A stretch of 34,001 bases of DNA, taken from the NCBI GenBank assembly GCA_964348185.1, contig CAYGBW010000128.1, forward strand, positions 1 through 34,001. Reading direction: 5' to 3'. Shown here in pieces: positions 8,171 through 15,689 of the stretch. Below the pieces are notes generated by a model, which saw only the letters and a list, made by a program, of their open reading frames with translations, was not told the DNA's origin and did not search any database. The translations under genes and the position numbers were made by a program. Source of the stretch: CAYGBW01 sp964348185. Lineage in GTDB: Bacteria > Desulfobacterota > BSN033 > WVXP01. How positions within the stretch are numbered: position 1 is the stretch's first letter; every line of letters begins with the position of its first letter.

Positions 8171-8194
8171 AAAATCCCTGAAAAGAGGGATTTT
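8171..8194. terminator. AT-flanked hairpin with T-run
   Basis: AAAATCCCT-GAAAAG-AGGGATTTT is a nine-pair perfect hairpin ending in T residues, readable as a terminator on both strands. It insulates the selenoprotein gene promoter from the repeat upstream. Confidence 0.55.
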
Positions 8195-8221
8195 GTCATA
8201 GCCCCCAAAATCTGCTATATT
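8193..8221 (+). promoter_or_regulatory. sigma-70-type promoter of the selenoprotein gene
   Basis: TTGTCA (8193-8198), a 17-base spacer and TATATT (8216-8221), about 38 bases upstream of the start codon. It differs from consensus by one base in each box. Confidence 0.65.
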
Positions 8222-8258
8222 CTCTCGTGAAAAAACCGGAGCGAAGGAGGAGTTGATT

Positions 8259-8474
8259 ATGGCAGAAAAGACAATTATTTATGGCAAGGGAGGCTGACCC
8301 TATACCCAGGATGCCAGGTCGGCATACGGTGGGGAAGCCCAGTATTTTGATGTCCAGGCGGATAGGGCCAGACTCGAAGAGATGCTCAAGTACTCCGGTG
8401 GGGTAAGGGAAGTCCCGGTGATCGTAGAGGGAGAAAAGGTCACGATCGGATACGGGGGAACCTGAGGGGTGTGA
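8259..8474 (+). CDS. glutaredoxin-like selenoprotein with two selenocysteines (Uxx-star type)
   Basis: Small thioredoxin-fold redox protein read through two TGA codons, about 71 residues. The ATG at 8259 has a strong GAAGGAGGAG site. Residues 1-12 (MAEKTIIYGKGG) form a glutaredoxin first strand. TGA at 8295-8297 then stands where the nucleophilic Cys of a CPYC motif belongs, giving U-P-Y-T. The frame continues as normal coding sequence (DARSAYGGEAQYFDV, then VREVPVIVEGEKVTIGYGGT), including the cis-Pro of VPVIV. A second TGA at 8463-8465 is followed by GGG GTG TGA, giving a C-terminal T-U-G-V. This end matches my recollection of the NCBI family named Uxx-star glutaredoxin-like (seleno)protein. 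Each TGA has a SECIS-like hairpin at the correct distance. Substrate is unknown. If only the first TGA were recoded, the product would end at residue 68. Confidence 0.88.
8305..8333 (+). promoter_or_regulatory. bacterial SECIS element for the first TGA (U13)
   Basis: Lower stem CCCA/TGGG (8305-8308 with 8330-8333), internal loop GG/ACGG, and upper perfect stem ATGCC/GGCAT (8311-8315 with 8321-8325). The apical loop AGGTC carries the GGU trinucleotide that SelB recognises in classical bacterial SECIS elements. The upper stem begins 13 bases after the TGA. Confidence 0.85.
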
Positions 8475-8497
8475 TGGCCCACCGGTGGTGGGAACCA
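8475..8497 (+). promoter_or_regulatory. bacterial SECIS element for the second TGA (U69)
   Basis: A six-pair perfect stem CCCACC/GGTGGG (8478-8483 with 8487-8492) closes an apical loop of exactly GGT (8484-8486). TGG/CCA extends it below an AA bulge (8475-8477 with 8495-8497). It begins after the final stop codon and about 12 bases after the second TGA, so it has no coding role and its conservation would be for RNA structure. Confidence 0.82.
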
Positions 8498-8533
8498 GCT
8501 TGCCCCAGGACCGTAGAAACGTTCAAATCGTTT

Positions 8534-8557
8534 CCCTCTCCCCCCATGGGGAGAGGG
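8534..8557. repeat. CCCTCTCCCC inverted repeat
   Basis: Ten-pair perfect hairpin CCCTCTCCCC-CCAT-GGGGAGAGGG of a kind widely dispersed in intergenic DNA of proteobacteria. It may also act as a terminator for the selenoprotein gene. Confidence 0.55.
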
Positions 8558-8588
8558 GGCGAGGAATTGCAACGATTACAGACGTCTG

Positions 8589-8607
8589 GTTGCCCTGTAC
8601 GGGCAAC
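8589..8607 (+). terminator. hairpin downstream of the selenoprotein gene
   Basis: GTTGCCC-TGTAC-GGGCAAC is a seven-pair stem, with a T-run eight bases later. The rest of 8498-9107 holds no convincing gene. It contains low-complexity C-rich text (8690-8800) and a promoter-like pair at 8850-8879. Confidence 0.45.
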
Positions 8608-8849
8608 TGCTGATCCTTTTTCATTCAGACGGCTGACTTCTGATTCCTTGAGGTAATTGGATAGCTGTGTTCCGTTATTCGCCCCGGCCTCCTGTACCCC
8701 TTTTAACCTTTAATCTTGAGCCTTGGGCCTCCGCCCTCTAACCTTCGACATGGATCCCTGCCCCCTTGCGTCCCTCACACCCAAACACGCGCAGGTTGTC
8801 AAAAGACACAAGAGGATCATCACGAGATCAGTGGAACCCCCACTTTTTT

Positions 8850-8879
8850 TTGTCTTCCCTATCATGATTTGTGTAAAAT
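8850..8879 (+). promoter_or_regulatory. possible promoter for the metallophosphoesterase cluster
   Basis: TTGTCT (8850-8855), an 18-base spacer and TAAAAT (8874-8879), about 230 bases upstream of the metallophosphoesterase start. The long leader is unexplained. Confidence 0.35.
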
Positions 8880-9107
8880 AATCTGTAAGCGGCAGAGATC
8901 AACAATTCGCCGGGATTCAGCGATCAGCAGAATAGAGAAGAACTGCTGACAGATAGTCCAAAGGGGATCAAGGGTGATAGATTCCAAAGAACTGAGAGTG
9001 TGAGAGAAATCTCGAAAAAGCCGAACCCTGACCGCTGAGAGGTGACAGCCTGTAATTATCGCAGGCCAGGACACGCATCTCACCAACCCGAAACAGGAGG
9101 TGGAAAA

Positions 9108-10538
9108 ATGCCTGATATCCGGTACGTCTCCTTGTCCGATATGCACCTCGGAGAGGAAGACAGTTTATTGACGAATATGAAGACCGCCCGCTCTGAACCT
9201 GATCCTTCTGAGGCGAGCCCGGTCCTGAGGAGTCTGGTAGGGTGTCTACGGCACCTCATCGAGAAGAACGAAAGCGCCACAAAACCCACGCTGATTCTGA
9301 ATGGGGATATTCTCGAACTCGCTCTGGCATTAACCGATCAGGCAGCAATGGCGTTTGAAAGGTTCATGGAACTCATCAAACTGCCGGATGGAAAGCCGCT
9401 TTTTGAAAGAGTCATTTACATCCCGGGCAATCACGACCATCACATCTGGGAGATCGCTCGAGAGACCCAATTTGTGGAGTATGTTAAGGGGGTGAAAGGG
9501 GGCGAGGTTCTGAAGCCTCTTCGGCATACCACCGGGATGTTTTTCGACTCCCCTGAGGAACTCGTACCTTCCTACTTCCTATCAAACCTCGTGGAAAGAT
9601 ACCCCCACTTGAAGAACCTGGCCATTCACGTTGCCTATCCCAACTTGGGACTCCGATCGGCGGACGGGCAGCGGTGTGTTGTTTTTCATCATGGCCATTT
9701 TATCGAATCCATCTACCACCTGATGAGTACGTTCAAAAGCCTCATCCTCGGCCGGGAGAAGCCAAGCAATATCGAGGGCATAGAAGCGGAGAACTTTGCC
9801 TGGATCGACTTCTTCTGGTCGAGCATGGGACGTTCCGGAGAGGTGGGGACAGCGATTGAATCGATCTACGAACACCTCCTCCATATCCAGCATTTCAAGA
9901 AACTCCTCTCTGCCTTTGTCAAAAACCTGGCCGATCAATATGACTTGCCGGGATGGGGCGACTGGATGGAGGCCAAGCTGCTCAAAGAGCTTCTCCATCT
10001 GCTGGCCGACAAGCTTTCAACGAGAGAGAAGACCCTGACAGACCTCCCTCTGAGCCAGGATGCAGAGAAGGGTCTCTGGTCCTACGTGGAGGGGCCCCTT
10101 TTGAGTCAGATCCTCGGGGAGGGGGAAAACCACTCACCGTCCGAAGTCAGCTTTGTTTTCGGTCACACCCATAAGCCCTTTCAAATGGATTTCCAGTTTG
10201 AGGGATACCCGAACTGGGTAGACGTGTACAACACGGGTGGCTGGGTTGTGGAGACTGTCGGACGAGAGCCCATCCACGGTGGCGCGGTGGTTCTGGTCGA
10301 CGAGGAGATGAACCTCACCTCCCTCCGAATGTATAACGAGTCGGAAGATCCGCGCGACTACGGGGTGAAGGTTGCACAGGCCGCGCACGCTGGCCAGAGG
10401 GCGAATCCCTTTCACAAGAGAATAGAGGGTCTGGTCCAGGGGAAAGGAAAGCCCTTTAAGGAATTCTCAGAGACTGTCGGGCAAGCGGTGCACATTCGGG
10501 CCCAGAAACTCAGAGCTCGGCTGAAGAAACTCGACTAG
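9108..10538 (+). CDS. calcineurin-like metallophosphoesterase
   Basis: Predicted dinuclear-metal phosphoesterase of 476 residues. The five family blocks are visible: SDMHLGEED (D11, H13), LNGDILEL (D67), PGNHDHH (N108 to H111), FHHGHFIE and VFGHTHKPF. Between the fourth and fifth blocks there is a long alpha-helical insertion (residues about 215-335) not found in small family members such as LpxH. No signal peptide, so it is probably cytoplasmic. The ATG at 9108 follows ACAGGAGG at good spacing, although the frame is open to 9042. The substrate is unknown. The downstream GMC oxidoreductase and patatin suggest a lipid or phospholipid context. Confidence 0.88.
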   Translation: MPDIRYVSLSDMHLGEEDSLLTNMKTARSEPDPSEASPVLRSLVGCLRHLIEKNESATKPTLILNGDILELALALTDQAAMAFERFMELIKLPDGKPLFERVIYIPGNHDHHIWEIARETQFVEYVKGVKGGEVLKPLRHTTGMFFDSPEELVPSYFLSNLVERYPHLKNLAIHVAYPNLGLRSADGQRCVVFHHGHFIESIYHLMSTFKSLILGREKPSNIEGIEAENFAWIDFFWSSMGRSGEVGTAIESIYEHLLHIQHFKKLLSAFVKNLADQYDLPGWGDWMEAKLLKELLHLLADKLSTREKTLTDLPLSQDAEKGLWSYVEGPLLSQILGEGENHSPSEVSFVFGHTHKPFQMDFQFEGYPNWVDVYNTGGWVVETVGREPIHGGAVVLVDEEMNLTSLRMYNESEDPRDYGVKVAQAAHAGQRANPFHKRIEGLVQGKGKPFKEFSETVGQAVHIRAQKLRARLKKLD

Positions 10539-10675
10539 CTCAACGACAAGCGCTGTTTCATTCTCGAGCTCAGTGATTATTCTCCGCTCCTTGATGATGA
10601 ACGAAAGGGCTTGAGTTTGCAAAAGACCTTTGGGAGAATTCGAACGGGACAGCAGCCCAAATAGGGAGGAGCGCC

Positions 10676-13036
10676 ATGAACACCCCCTTATCGAACTCGG
10701 TGGACGAATTGAAAGACCGCTACGGGATTGTTGTTGTCGGTTCGGGATATGGCGGCTCCATAACCGCAGCGAGGCTGGCAGCGGCAGGCCACGAGGTCTG
10801 TATACTCGAACGGGGAAGAGAATGGGTGCCCGGGGAGTTTCCGGATGAACCGGATGAAGTGGTTGCACAGATTCGGAGACGTGCCAACCCATTGGGGCTC
10901 TTCGACTACCGCGTCACCGACGACATCGATATTCTGATCGGGTGCGGCCTTGGCGGGACATCGTTGATCAATGCCAATGTCCTGATCAAGCCGGACCCAG
11001 ACCTTTTTGACCATCCCCGGTGGTCGGATGAGATCCGCGCGGACCGGGACCGGGGCGCCCTTGATGAATACTACGAAAAGGTGATGCGCATGCTGGAGGG
11101 GACTCCCCTTCCCGACGAGGGGCCATGTCCCCGGAAGATTGAGGCTCATGAGAAATCAGGCCGTGACCGCCCCAGTCGGTTCAACAGGCTCAATCTGGCG
11201 GTGAATTTCGCCAAGTACGATGATGGCCCCAATCACGTGGGCGTCCTTCAGAGGCGCTGCACCCTCTGCGGTGACTGCGTGACGGGGTGTAACGTCCGTG
11301 CCAAGAACACGCTCCCCATGAACTATCTCCCCTCCGCCAGGACCCATGGGGCGTTCATCTTCACGGGGATGGAAGTCACGGAGATCAGTAAGGCTGTGGG
11401 CGGCGGTTATTTTGTTCATTGTACGTCCTGCTCAGAGGACCGCCGAGGCGATCGAACCAAGGTACTCCATGGGAGTGTCGTCATCCTGGCGGCCGGAACG
11501 CTCGGTTCAACCCGAATTCTCTTGAATTCCCGCAACAGGGGGCTGGCTGTCTCTGAGAGGCTCGGCCATTCCTTCTCCACAAACGGGGACCACCTTGGTG
11601 TGGGATACAACGGCGACATACGGACCGATGTCCTTGGCTTTGGCAACATAAGGGATCGTCGCTCCAAAATCCACGTCGGTCCCACGATCCTTTCTGTGAT
11701 CGACTGCCGGGATCAGAAAGATCTGAAAGACCGCTTTATCATCGAGGAAGGGTGTTTCCCCAGGGCCTTCGTGGACGTTCTTCGGCTTGCGCTTCCCAAG
11801 ATCAGTGCCGTTGCTGGCTATGATACGGATTTCGGTGCCCTCGACGAACGATCTGAGGCTCGACGGAGTCTCCAAGACCTCGCGGGCTATGATGTAAACG
11901 GTGCCCTCAACCATTCCATGGTCTATCTGGGAATGGCACATGACGGCGCAGAGGGTGTCCTTGCCCTGGACCCCGGGGGAGAGATCCGGATCCACTGGGA
12001 GGGCTTGCCGTCCAAACCCATTTTCGAGAAGATCGATGACGAAATGAAGCAGCTCACTTCGGCCCTCGGGGGCACCTATATGAGAAACCCCCGATGGTCT
12101 CCCTTTTTTGGCCGGAACGTGACCACAGTGCATCCCTTGGGGGGATGCCCGATGGGCCGAAACGCCGATGAAGGCGTTGTTGATCATCGGGGAAGGGTTT
12201 TCGATCCTTCCCAGGACGGGCCAGGCGCCGTTCACGAGGGGCTTTTCGTTGCCGACGGTTCCATCATTCCCACTTCACTGGGAGTGAATCCCATGCTTAC
12301 GATCTCTGCCCTCTCAGAGCGAGTAGCAGACCTCCTCGTCCGGGATAAAACGGTCACCAAGAGAGCCAGGGAAGGTGACCTTCCAGCCGCAACCCTACGC
12401 TCACCCCCCGTAGGCATGGAATTTACCGAGGAGATGAAGGGGTATTTCACTGAAGGGGTCAAAGGCGCGAAAACCCCCGAGGAATTCAAAGAGGCCGAGA
12501 AACGGGGAAGAGGGGAGGGGAATCGTCTCAGGTTCAAATTGACGATGTACATGGATGATGTCGATCGTTTCGTCACGGAGCCGGCCCACGAGGCGCGTGG
12601 CGAAGGACACGTGGTGATGGGGCCTTCGACATACGCGGTGGAGCGAGGTCGTTTCAACCTCTTTAGGGAAGATCCCCAGGCCCATACCAAGAGGATGCAT
12701 TACCGCCTCGAGTTTGGTAGCGACCATGGCGGGGCCTATCTGCTCGAAGGATACAAAGAGGTCAGAGATGATCCCGATTTGGATGTTTGGGAGGTATGGA
12801 AGGACAACACGACCCTTTTCACCACCCTTTACAAGGGCAAAACGACCGCTGATCCGGTCTTCGGTCAGGGTATCATCCGCGTGCATTTCCAGGACCTGCT
12901 CGCGCAGTTGACCACCTTCCGGGTTCGCAACGCGCCGAACGCCAGAGTAGGGGCACGGACGCTGACAAAATTCACGTCCTTTTTCTTCGGTGAGTTATGG
13001 GAAACCTACGTGAAACACTTGCTACCTGGACAATAA
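10676..13036 (+). CDS. cholesterol-oxidase-like GMC oxidoreductase with C-terminal extension
   Basis: FAD-dependent alcohol or sterol oxidoreductase, 786 residues. The N-terminal dinucleotide-binding motif VVVGSGYGGSITAARLA (about residues 19-36) is followed by GCGLGGTSLINAN, the glycine-rich FAD loop. A Cys-rich block CTLCGDCVTGCNVRAKNTL (near residue 200) is characteristic of the ChoD-like branch. The active-site pair appears as HPLGGCPMG (His) and SLGVNPMLTISAL (Asn). The catalytic part ends near residue 570. The remaining 200 residues are an additional domain I do not recognise by name, with EVWKDNTTLFTTLYKG as its clearest block. The ATG at 10676 has a perfect GGAGGAG site. No secretion signal. 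Substrate assignment to sterols is a family-level guess. Confidence 0.9.
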   Translation: MNTPLSNSVDELKDRYGIVVVGSGYGGSITAARLAAAGHEVCILERGREWVPGEFPDEPDEVVAQIRRRANPLGLFDYRVTDDIDILIGCGLGGTSLINANVLIKPDPDLFDHPRWSDEIRADRDRGALDEYYEKVMRMLEGTPLPDEGPCPRKIEAHEKSGRDRPSRFNRLNLAVNFAKYDDGPNHVGVLQRRCTLCGDCVTGCNVRAKNTLPMNYLPSARTHGAFIFTGMEVTEISKAVGGGYFVHCTSCSEDRRGDRTKVLHGSVVILAAGTLGSTRILLNSRNRGLAVSERLGHSFSTNGDHLGVGYNGDIRTDVLGFGNIRDRRSKIHVGPTILSVIDCRDQKDLKDRFIIEEGCFPRAFVDVLRLALPKISAVAGYDTDFGALDERSEARRSLQDLAGYDVNGALNHSMVYLGMAHDGAEGVLALDPGGEIRIHWEGLPSKPIFEKIDDEMKQLTSALGGTYMRNPRWSPFFGRNVTTVHPLGGCPMGRNADEGVVDHRGRVFDPSQDGPGAVHEGLFVADGSIIPTSLGVNPMLTISALSERVADLLVRDKTVTKRAREGDLPAATLRSPPVGMEFTEEMKGYFTEGVKGAKTPEEFKEAEKRGRGEGNRLRFKLTMYMDDVDRFVTEPAHEARGEGHVVMGPSTYAVERGRFNLFREDPQAHTKRMHYRLEFGSDHGGAYLLEGYKEVRDDPDLDVWEVWKDNTTLFTTLYKGKTTADPVFGQGIIRVHFQDLLAQLTTFRVRNAPNARVGARTLTKFTSFFFGELWETYVKHLLPGQ

Positions 13037-13103
13037 CAAAATCCCTTGGATGGTTAGGCAAGCCAAGGGGCATTCTAACATGGTCCCCGGGGAGGGAAAG
13101 CTG

Positions 13104-13144
13104 GGTTGCATGGTCACCTCGTCCATGGCAACGGCGATGCAACC
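13104..13144 (+). promoter_or_regulatory. mutually exclusive hairpins in the patatin leader
   Basis: GGTTGCATGG (13104-13113) can pair with CCATGGCAAC (13122-13131) with one bulge, or GGTTGCAT can pair instead with ATGCAACC (13137-13144). Two competing stems sharing one strand in a 155-base intergenic region resemble an RNA switch or attenuator. No known riboswitch class is recognised. Confidence 0.35.
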
Positions 13145-13191
13145 GACCTCCATACGGTTCCCGGTAGAAAGAAGAAACGGAGGTGAAGACG

Positions 13192-14205
13192 ATGCCAGAA
13201 TCTCGAAAAACTGCACTGGTAATCTCAGGGGGAGGCGCCAAAGGGGCATTTGCCGTCGGGGTAGTCAAACACCTGTTCCTGACGTACCGCGAAACCGGCT
13301 GGTTTGCCGTGACTGGCGGCACGTCCACGGGTGCCCTGATCTCTCCAATGGCGGCCCTGATGGGTGCGCCCGATCCTTTGGGTTCTCAAGCGCTCGAAAC
13401 CCTGGAGCGCATGTATACGACCGTGTCCACGAAGGACATCCTGGAAAAACAGAGTATATTTGAGCTGATCGCGCGGCAGGACGCCCTCTATGAAACCGAT
13501 CCCTTGAATGACCTGATCCACCGGGAGTTTCGCCAGGAATGGTTTGAATGGCTGTGCCGTCCTGAGGCTCCTGATTCCTATGTGGTTTACACCAATTACC
13601 AAACCGGGAAAAGAGTCGTCGTTTCCCCCAAGGATGACGGCATGACCAGAGAGCGATTCATCAAGGCGATGTTAGCCTCTTCCAGCGTTCCCGTGGTCAT
13701 GGAAGCCACCCTTATTAACGGGGACGTTTGCTATGACGGCGGGGTACGGGACCTGCTTCCATTCGGAAAGGCCATCGCCCTGGGCGCGGAGACGATTGTG
13801 CCCGTTTCTCTCGATCCGGAAAGTTTCAGCCAGACCCGAAGTCGCTTCAGGAGAATGGATAAAACCCTGCTCAGAACGCTGGCCATCCTGGTGGATGAGG
13901 CGGGGAGAAACGACTTTGCGATGGCCAAACTGATCAACATCGGCATCCAGGCCAAGGAGCAGATCCTGAGTGCATTTGCCCAGGATCCATCCGCCCTTGA
14001 GAAACTCCAGGCCCTGTTCAATAGGGAGGAGTTCCAGGCCCTGTTCGGGCCTGAAAAACGGTTGGTTCGGATCATCACCGGTTTGAGGCCGGATGAACCT
14101 CTGACCGAAGACTCACTCACCTTCGATCCTGTCAAGATGCGGACGTGGGTGGATTGGGGTGAACTGAAGGCCCGGGACGTCATCCAGGAAAGTCCGTTCC
14201 TATAG
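13192..14205 (+). CDS. patatin-like phospholipase
   Basis: Serine lipid acyl hydrolase with a Ser-Asp dyad, 337 residues. The oxyanion-hole motif SGGGAKGAFAVGV lies near residue 12. The nucleophile elbow is GGTSTGAL (G-T-S-T-G, matching G-x-S-x-G) near residue 45, and the catalytic Asp is in the YDGGVRD block near residue 183. No signal peptide or membrane helix. The ATG at 13192 follows GGAGGTGA, and an in-frame GTG at 13183 is less likely. Third gene of the metallophosphoesterase-GMC-patatin set, 155 bases after the GMC gene, and followed by a GC-rich terminator hairpin. Confidence 0.92.
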   Translation: MPESRKTALVISGGGAKGAFAVGVVKHLFLTYRETGWFAVTGGTSTGALISPMAALMGAPDPLGSQALETLERMYTTVSTKDILEKQSIFELIARQDALYETDPLNDLIHREFRQEWFEWLCRPEAPDSYVVYTNYQTGKRVVVSPKDDGMTRERFIKAMLASSSVPVVMEATLINGDVCYDGGVRDLLPFGKAIALGAETIVPVSLDPESFSQTRSRFRRMDKTLLRTLAILVDEAGRNDFAMAKLINIGIQAKEQILSAFAQDPSALEKLQALFNREEFQALFGPEKRLVRIITGLRPDEPLTEDSLTFDPVKMRTWVDWGELKARDVIQESPFL

Positions 14206-14212
14206 TCCCTGG

Positions 14213-14229
14213 CCGGCCCCTTGGGCCGG
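14213..14229 (+). terminator. GC-rich hairpin after the patatin gene
   Basis: CCGGCCC-CTT-GGGCCGG, a seven-pair perfect stem with a three-base loop, eight bases after the patatin stop. It lacks a following T-run. Confidence 0.5.
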
Positions 14230-14427
14230 GGTGCAGCAAGAGACGGTCGTCAACCCGGGGAGGTCGAAACAATGAAACCGACAAGCCCAGCCTTTGAGCA
14301 CGGGGGAAAGATCCCTTCCAAAACCCCGTGTGAGGGGCAAAGGATCAATCCCCCATTAACCATCTCTCAACTGCCCGTCACCTGTGCCTCCCCCTGGGCA
14401 GAATCAGAGATGAAAGAACCCGTTCCG

Positions 14428-14844
14428 TTAGCGATAGTAACGGTGGTGACGATGGGGCCTCCCGTAACGGTCGCCCCACCCGTACGGCCGATAATAGAAT
14501 CGGTGCCGGCGTGGGTATCTCTCGTAATAATAGTCATACCCGTAGTCGTGGTGGCGACGTGTGTAGGGATGGCGCTTGTAGTATTTGTAGGGATACCGTT
14601 TGTAGTAATGGTCCCCGTAGTGATGCCTGTGGTAGCCGAAATGGTAACCCCCACCGCGATAACCACCGATGTGAAACCCGAAGGAGTAATGGGTTGAACC
14701 CACCGGCTGAACGATCGCTGCGAAAACGTCGCTTTGATCCGCGACCTTGCCCTCAGCGTAGACGTGAGATTCGCGACCCCGGGTTCCGGTCCACAGGACC
14801 CCAACTGCTATCATCAAAAGGACTAAGCACTTTTTCGTTTTCAT
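14428..14844 (-). CDS. exported Tyr/His/Arg/Gly-rich small protein
   Basis: A 138-residue protein with a clear signal peptide (MKTKKCLVLLMIAVGVLWTG, probable cleavage near the VYA at residue 30). The mature part turns into a low-complexity tail very rich in Tyr, His, Arg and Gly (GGYRGGGYHFGYHRHHYG, KRYPYKYYKRHPY) and ends RHHRYYR. The start follows CAAAGGAGGCC and a near-consensus promoter. No catalytic domain is recognisable. The composition suggests a surface, polyanion-binding or metal-binding role, but this is a guess. Its antisense strand also contains a long open frame, which I reject because the signal peptide, promoter and ribosome-binding site all support this strand. Confidence 0.82.
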   Translation of the reverse strand: MKTKKCLVLLMIAVGVLWTGTRGRESHVYAEGKVADQSDVFAAIVQPVGSTHYSFGFHIGGYRGGGYHFGYHRHHYGDHYYKRYPYKYYKRHPYTRRHHDYGYDYYYERYPRRHRFYYRPYGWGDRYGRPHRHHRYYR

Positions 14845-14878
14845 GGTTTGGCCTCCTTTGTTTTTAGGCCCCTTTAAC

Positions 14879-14907
14879 ATTATACGAAAAAGCCGTGAGG
14901 GGTTCAA
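14879..14907 (-). promoter_or_regulatory. near-consensus sigma-70 promoter of the Tyr/His-rich gene
   Basis: On the - strand TTGAAC (14907-14902), a 17-base spacer and a perfect TATAAT (14884-14879), with the start codon 35 bases further on. Confidence 0.75.
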
Positions 14908-15031
14908 TCGACCGGGAGAACCATTGCGGGTGGATGCTCCAGGAGGCTCAACGCCAAAGGTCCAAGGTCGCTCCACTGCCCGGTGAACCCCTTTGTCCCC
15001 CAACCCCTCACTTTTTTTTGGGGGGGGTTTC

Positions 15032-15060
15032 TTGCCTTTTTCGGTTTTTCACCCTACAAT
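15032..15060 (+). promoter_or_regulatory. sigma-70-type promoter of the PC4-like gene
   Basis: TTGCCT (15032-15037), 17 bases and TACAAT (15055-15060). The leader to the start codon is about 125 bases and G-rich. The remainder of the 14845-15192 gap holds the divergent promoter and nothing else I can name. Confidence 0.55.
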
Positions 15061-15192
15061 GGAGGCGGTCCAATCAGACGGGGTCGGGAAAGGAGCCACG
15101 GGATTCGATATGGGGGAGTCCGGTGGAGGGAAGGCGGGTATTCCGTTTGTAACCACTGCGATTTGGCGGCGATCCAACTTGGAGGAGGGGAA

Positions 15193-15465
15193 ATGGCCGA
15201 TTATCAAAAGGAAATCGGACGGATGAAACTCAATGTCATGGACAGCCTGGTTTTTCAGGCGAGCGAGTATCGGGGGAAGCACTACATCGACATCCGCAAG
15301 TTCGTGGAGTCCCAGAACTACACCGGTTTCACAAAGCAGGGGGTCCGGTTCAATGCCGAGCTTTTCCATGAATTTCTGGAAAACCTCAAAAAAGTCGCCG
15401 AGAGCCTCGGCATCGAAGTCGAGGAGGAAGGGGCAGAAGAAGGGGGTGAGGCGAAGAAGGGCTGA
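15193..15465 (+). CDS. PC4/YdbC-like single-stranded-DNA-binding protein
   Basis: A 90-residue protein whose central part, KHYIDIRKFVESQNYTGFTKQGVRF..., matches the transcriptional coactivator p15 (PC4) fold: a strand ending in D-I-R, a short loop, T-K-x-G-V, then a helix (HEFLENLKKVAESLG). Bacterial PC4-like proteins bind single-stranded DNA or RNA as dimers. The C-terminus is acidic (EVEEEGAEEGGE), as in many SSB-type proteins. The ATG at 15193 follows GGAGGAGGGG. It stands alone between the Tyr/His-rich gene and the convergent RdhA operon. Confidence 0.8.
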   Translation: MADYQKEIGRMKLNVMDSLVFQASEYRGKHYIDIRKFVESQNYTGFTKQGVRFNAELFHEFLENLKKVAESLGIEVEEEGAEEGGEAKKG

Positions 15466-15501
15466 CCCGATCGATTCAAGCGCGCACCCATGACGCATCT
15501 G

Positions 15502-15664
15502 TTGGATTTTGGATTGCAGATTTTGGATTTTCGATTGCGGATTTTGAGACAAAAGAACGTTCAGACACCCGGTTCCCGATATCCAAAGACCAATGTGTAA
15601 CACTTAGCCTCCAGCCTAAAGCGTAGCGCTCCTCAAGGCCCGCGAGAGCGGGACGATCCTCAAA
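15502..15664 (+). repeat. dispersed repeat A
   Basis: It starts with short tandem units of the type GATTTTGGATTGC, continues through GTTCAGACACCCGGTTCCCGATATCCAAAGAC and ends in a hairpin CCCGC-GAGA-GCGGG. An inverted and roughly three-quarters identical copy is at 19043-19219. Copy A lies right after the RdhA stop, and its hairpin could act as the operon terminator on the - strand. Confidence 0.75.
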
Positions 15665-15689
15665 TGGAGCCAGCCGACACGTCTCTACC

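Noticed and set aside
8259..8297. Reading the TGA at 8295 as a nonsense mutation that makes a 12-codon pseudogene
   Set aside because: The downstream frame is intact and glutaredoxin-like, TGA replaces the active-site Cys, and a GGU-loop hairpin follows at SECIS distance.
14221..14697. Long + strand frame opposite the Tyr/His-rich gene, with an apparent GGGGAGGT site before ATG 14272
   Set aside because: Its Val/Ile/Met richness is the antisense image of Tyr and His codons. The - strand has the signal peptide, promoter and ribosome-binding site.
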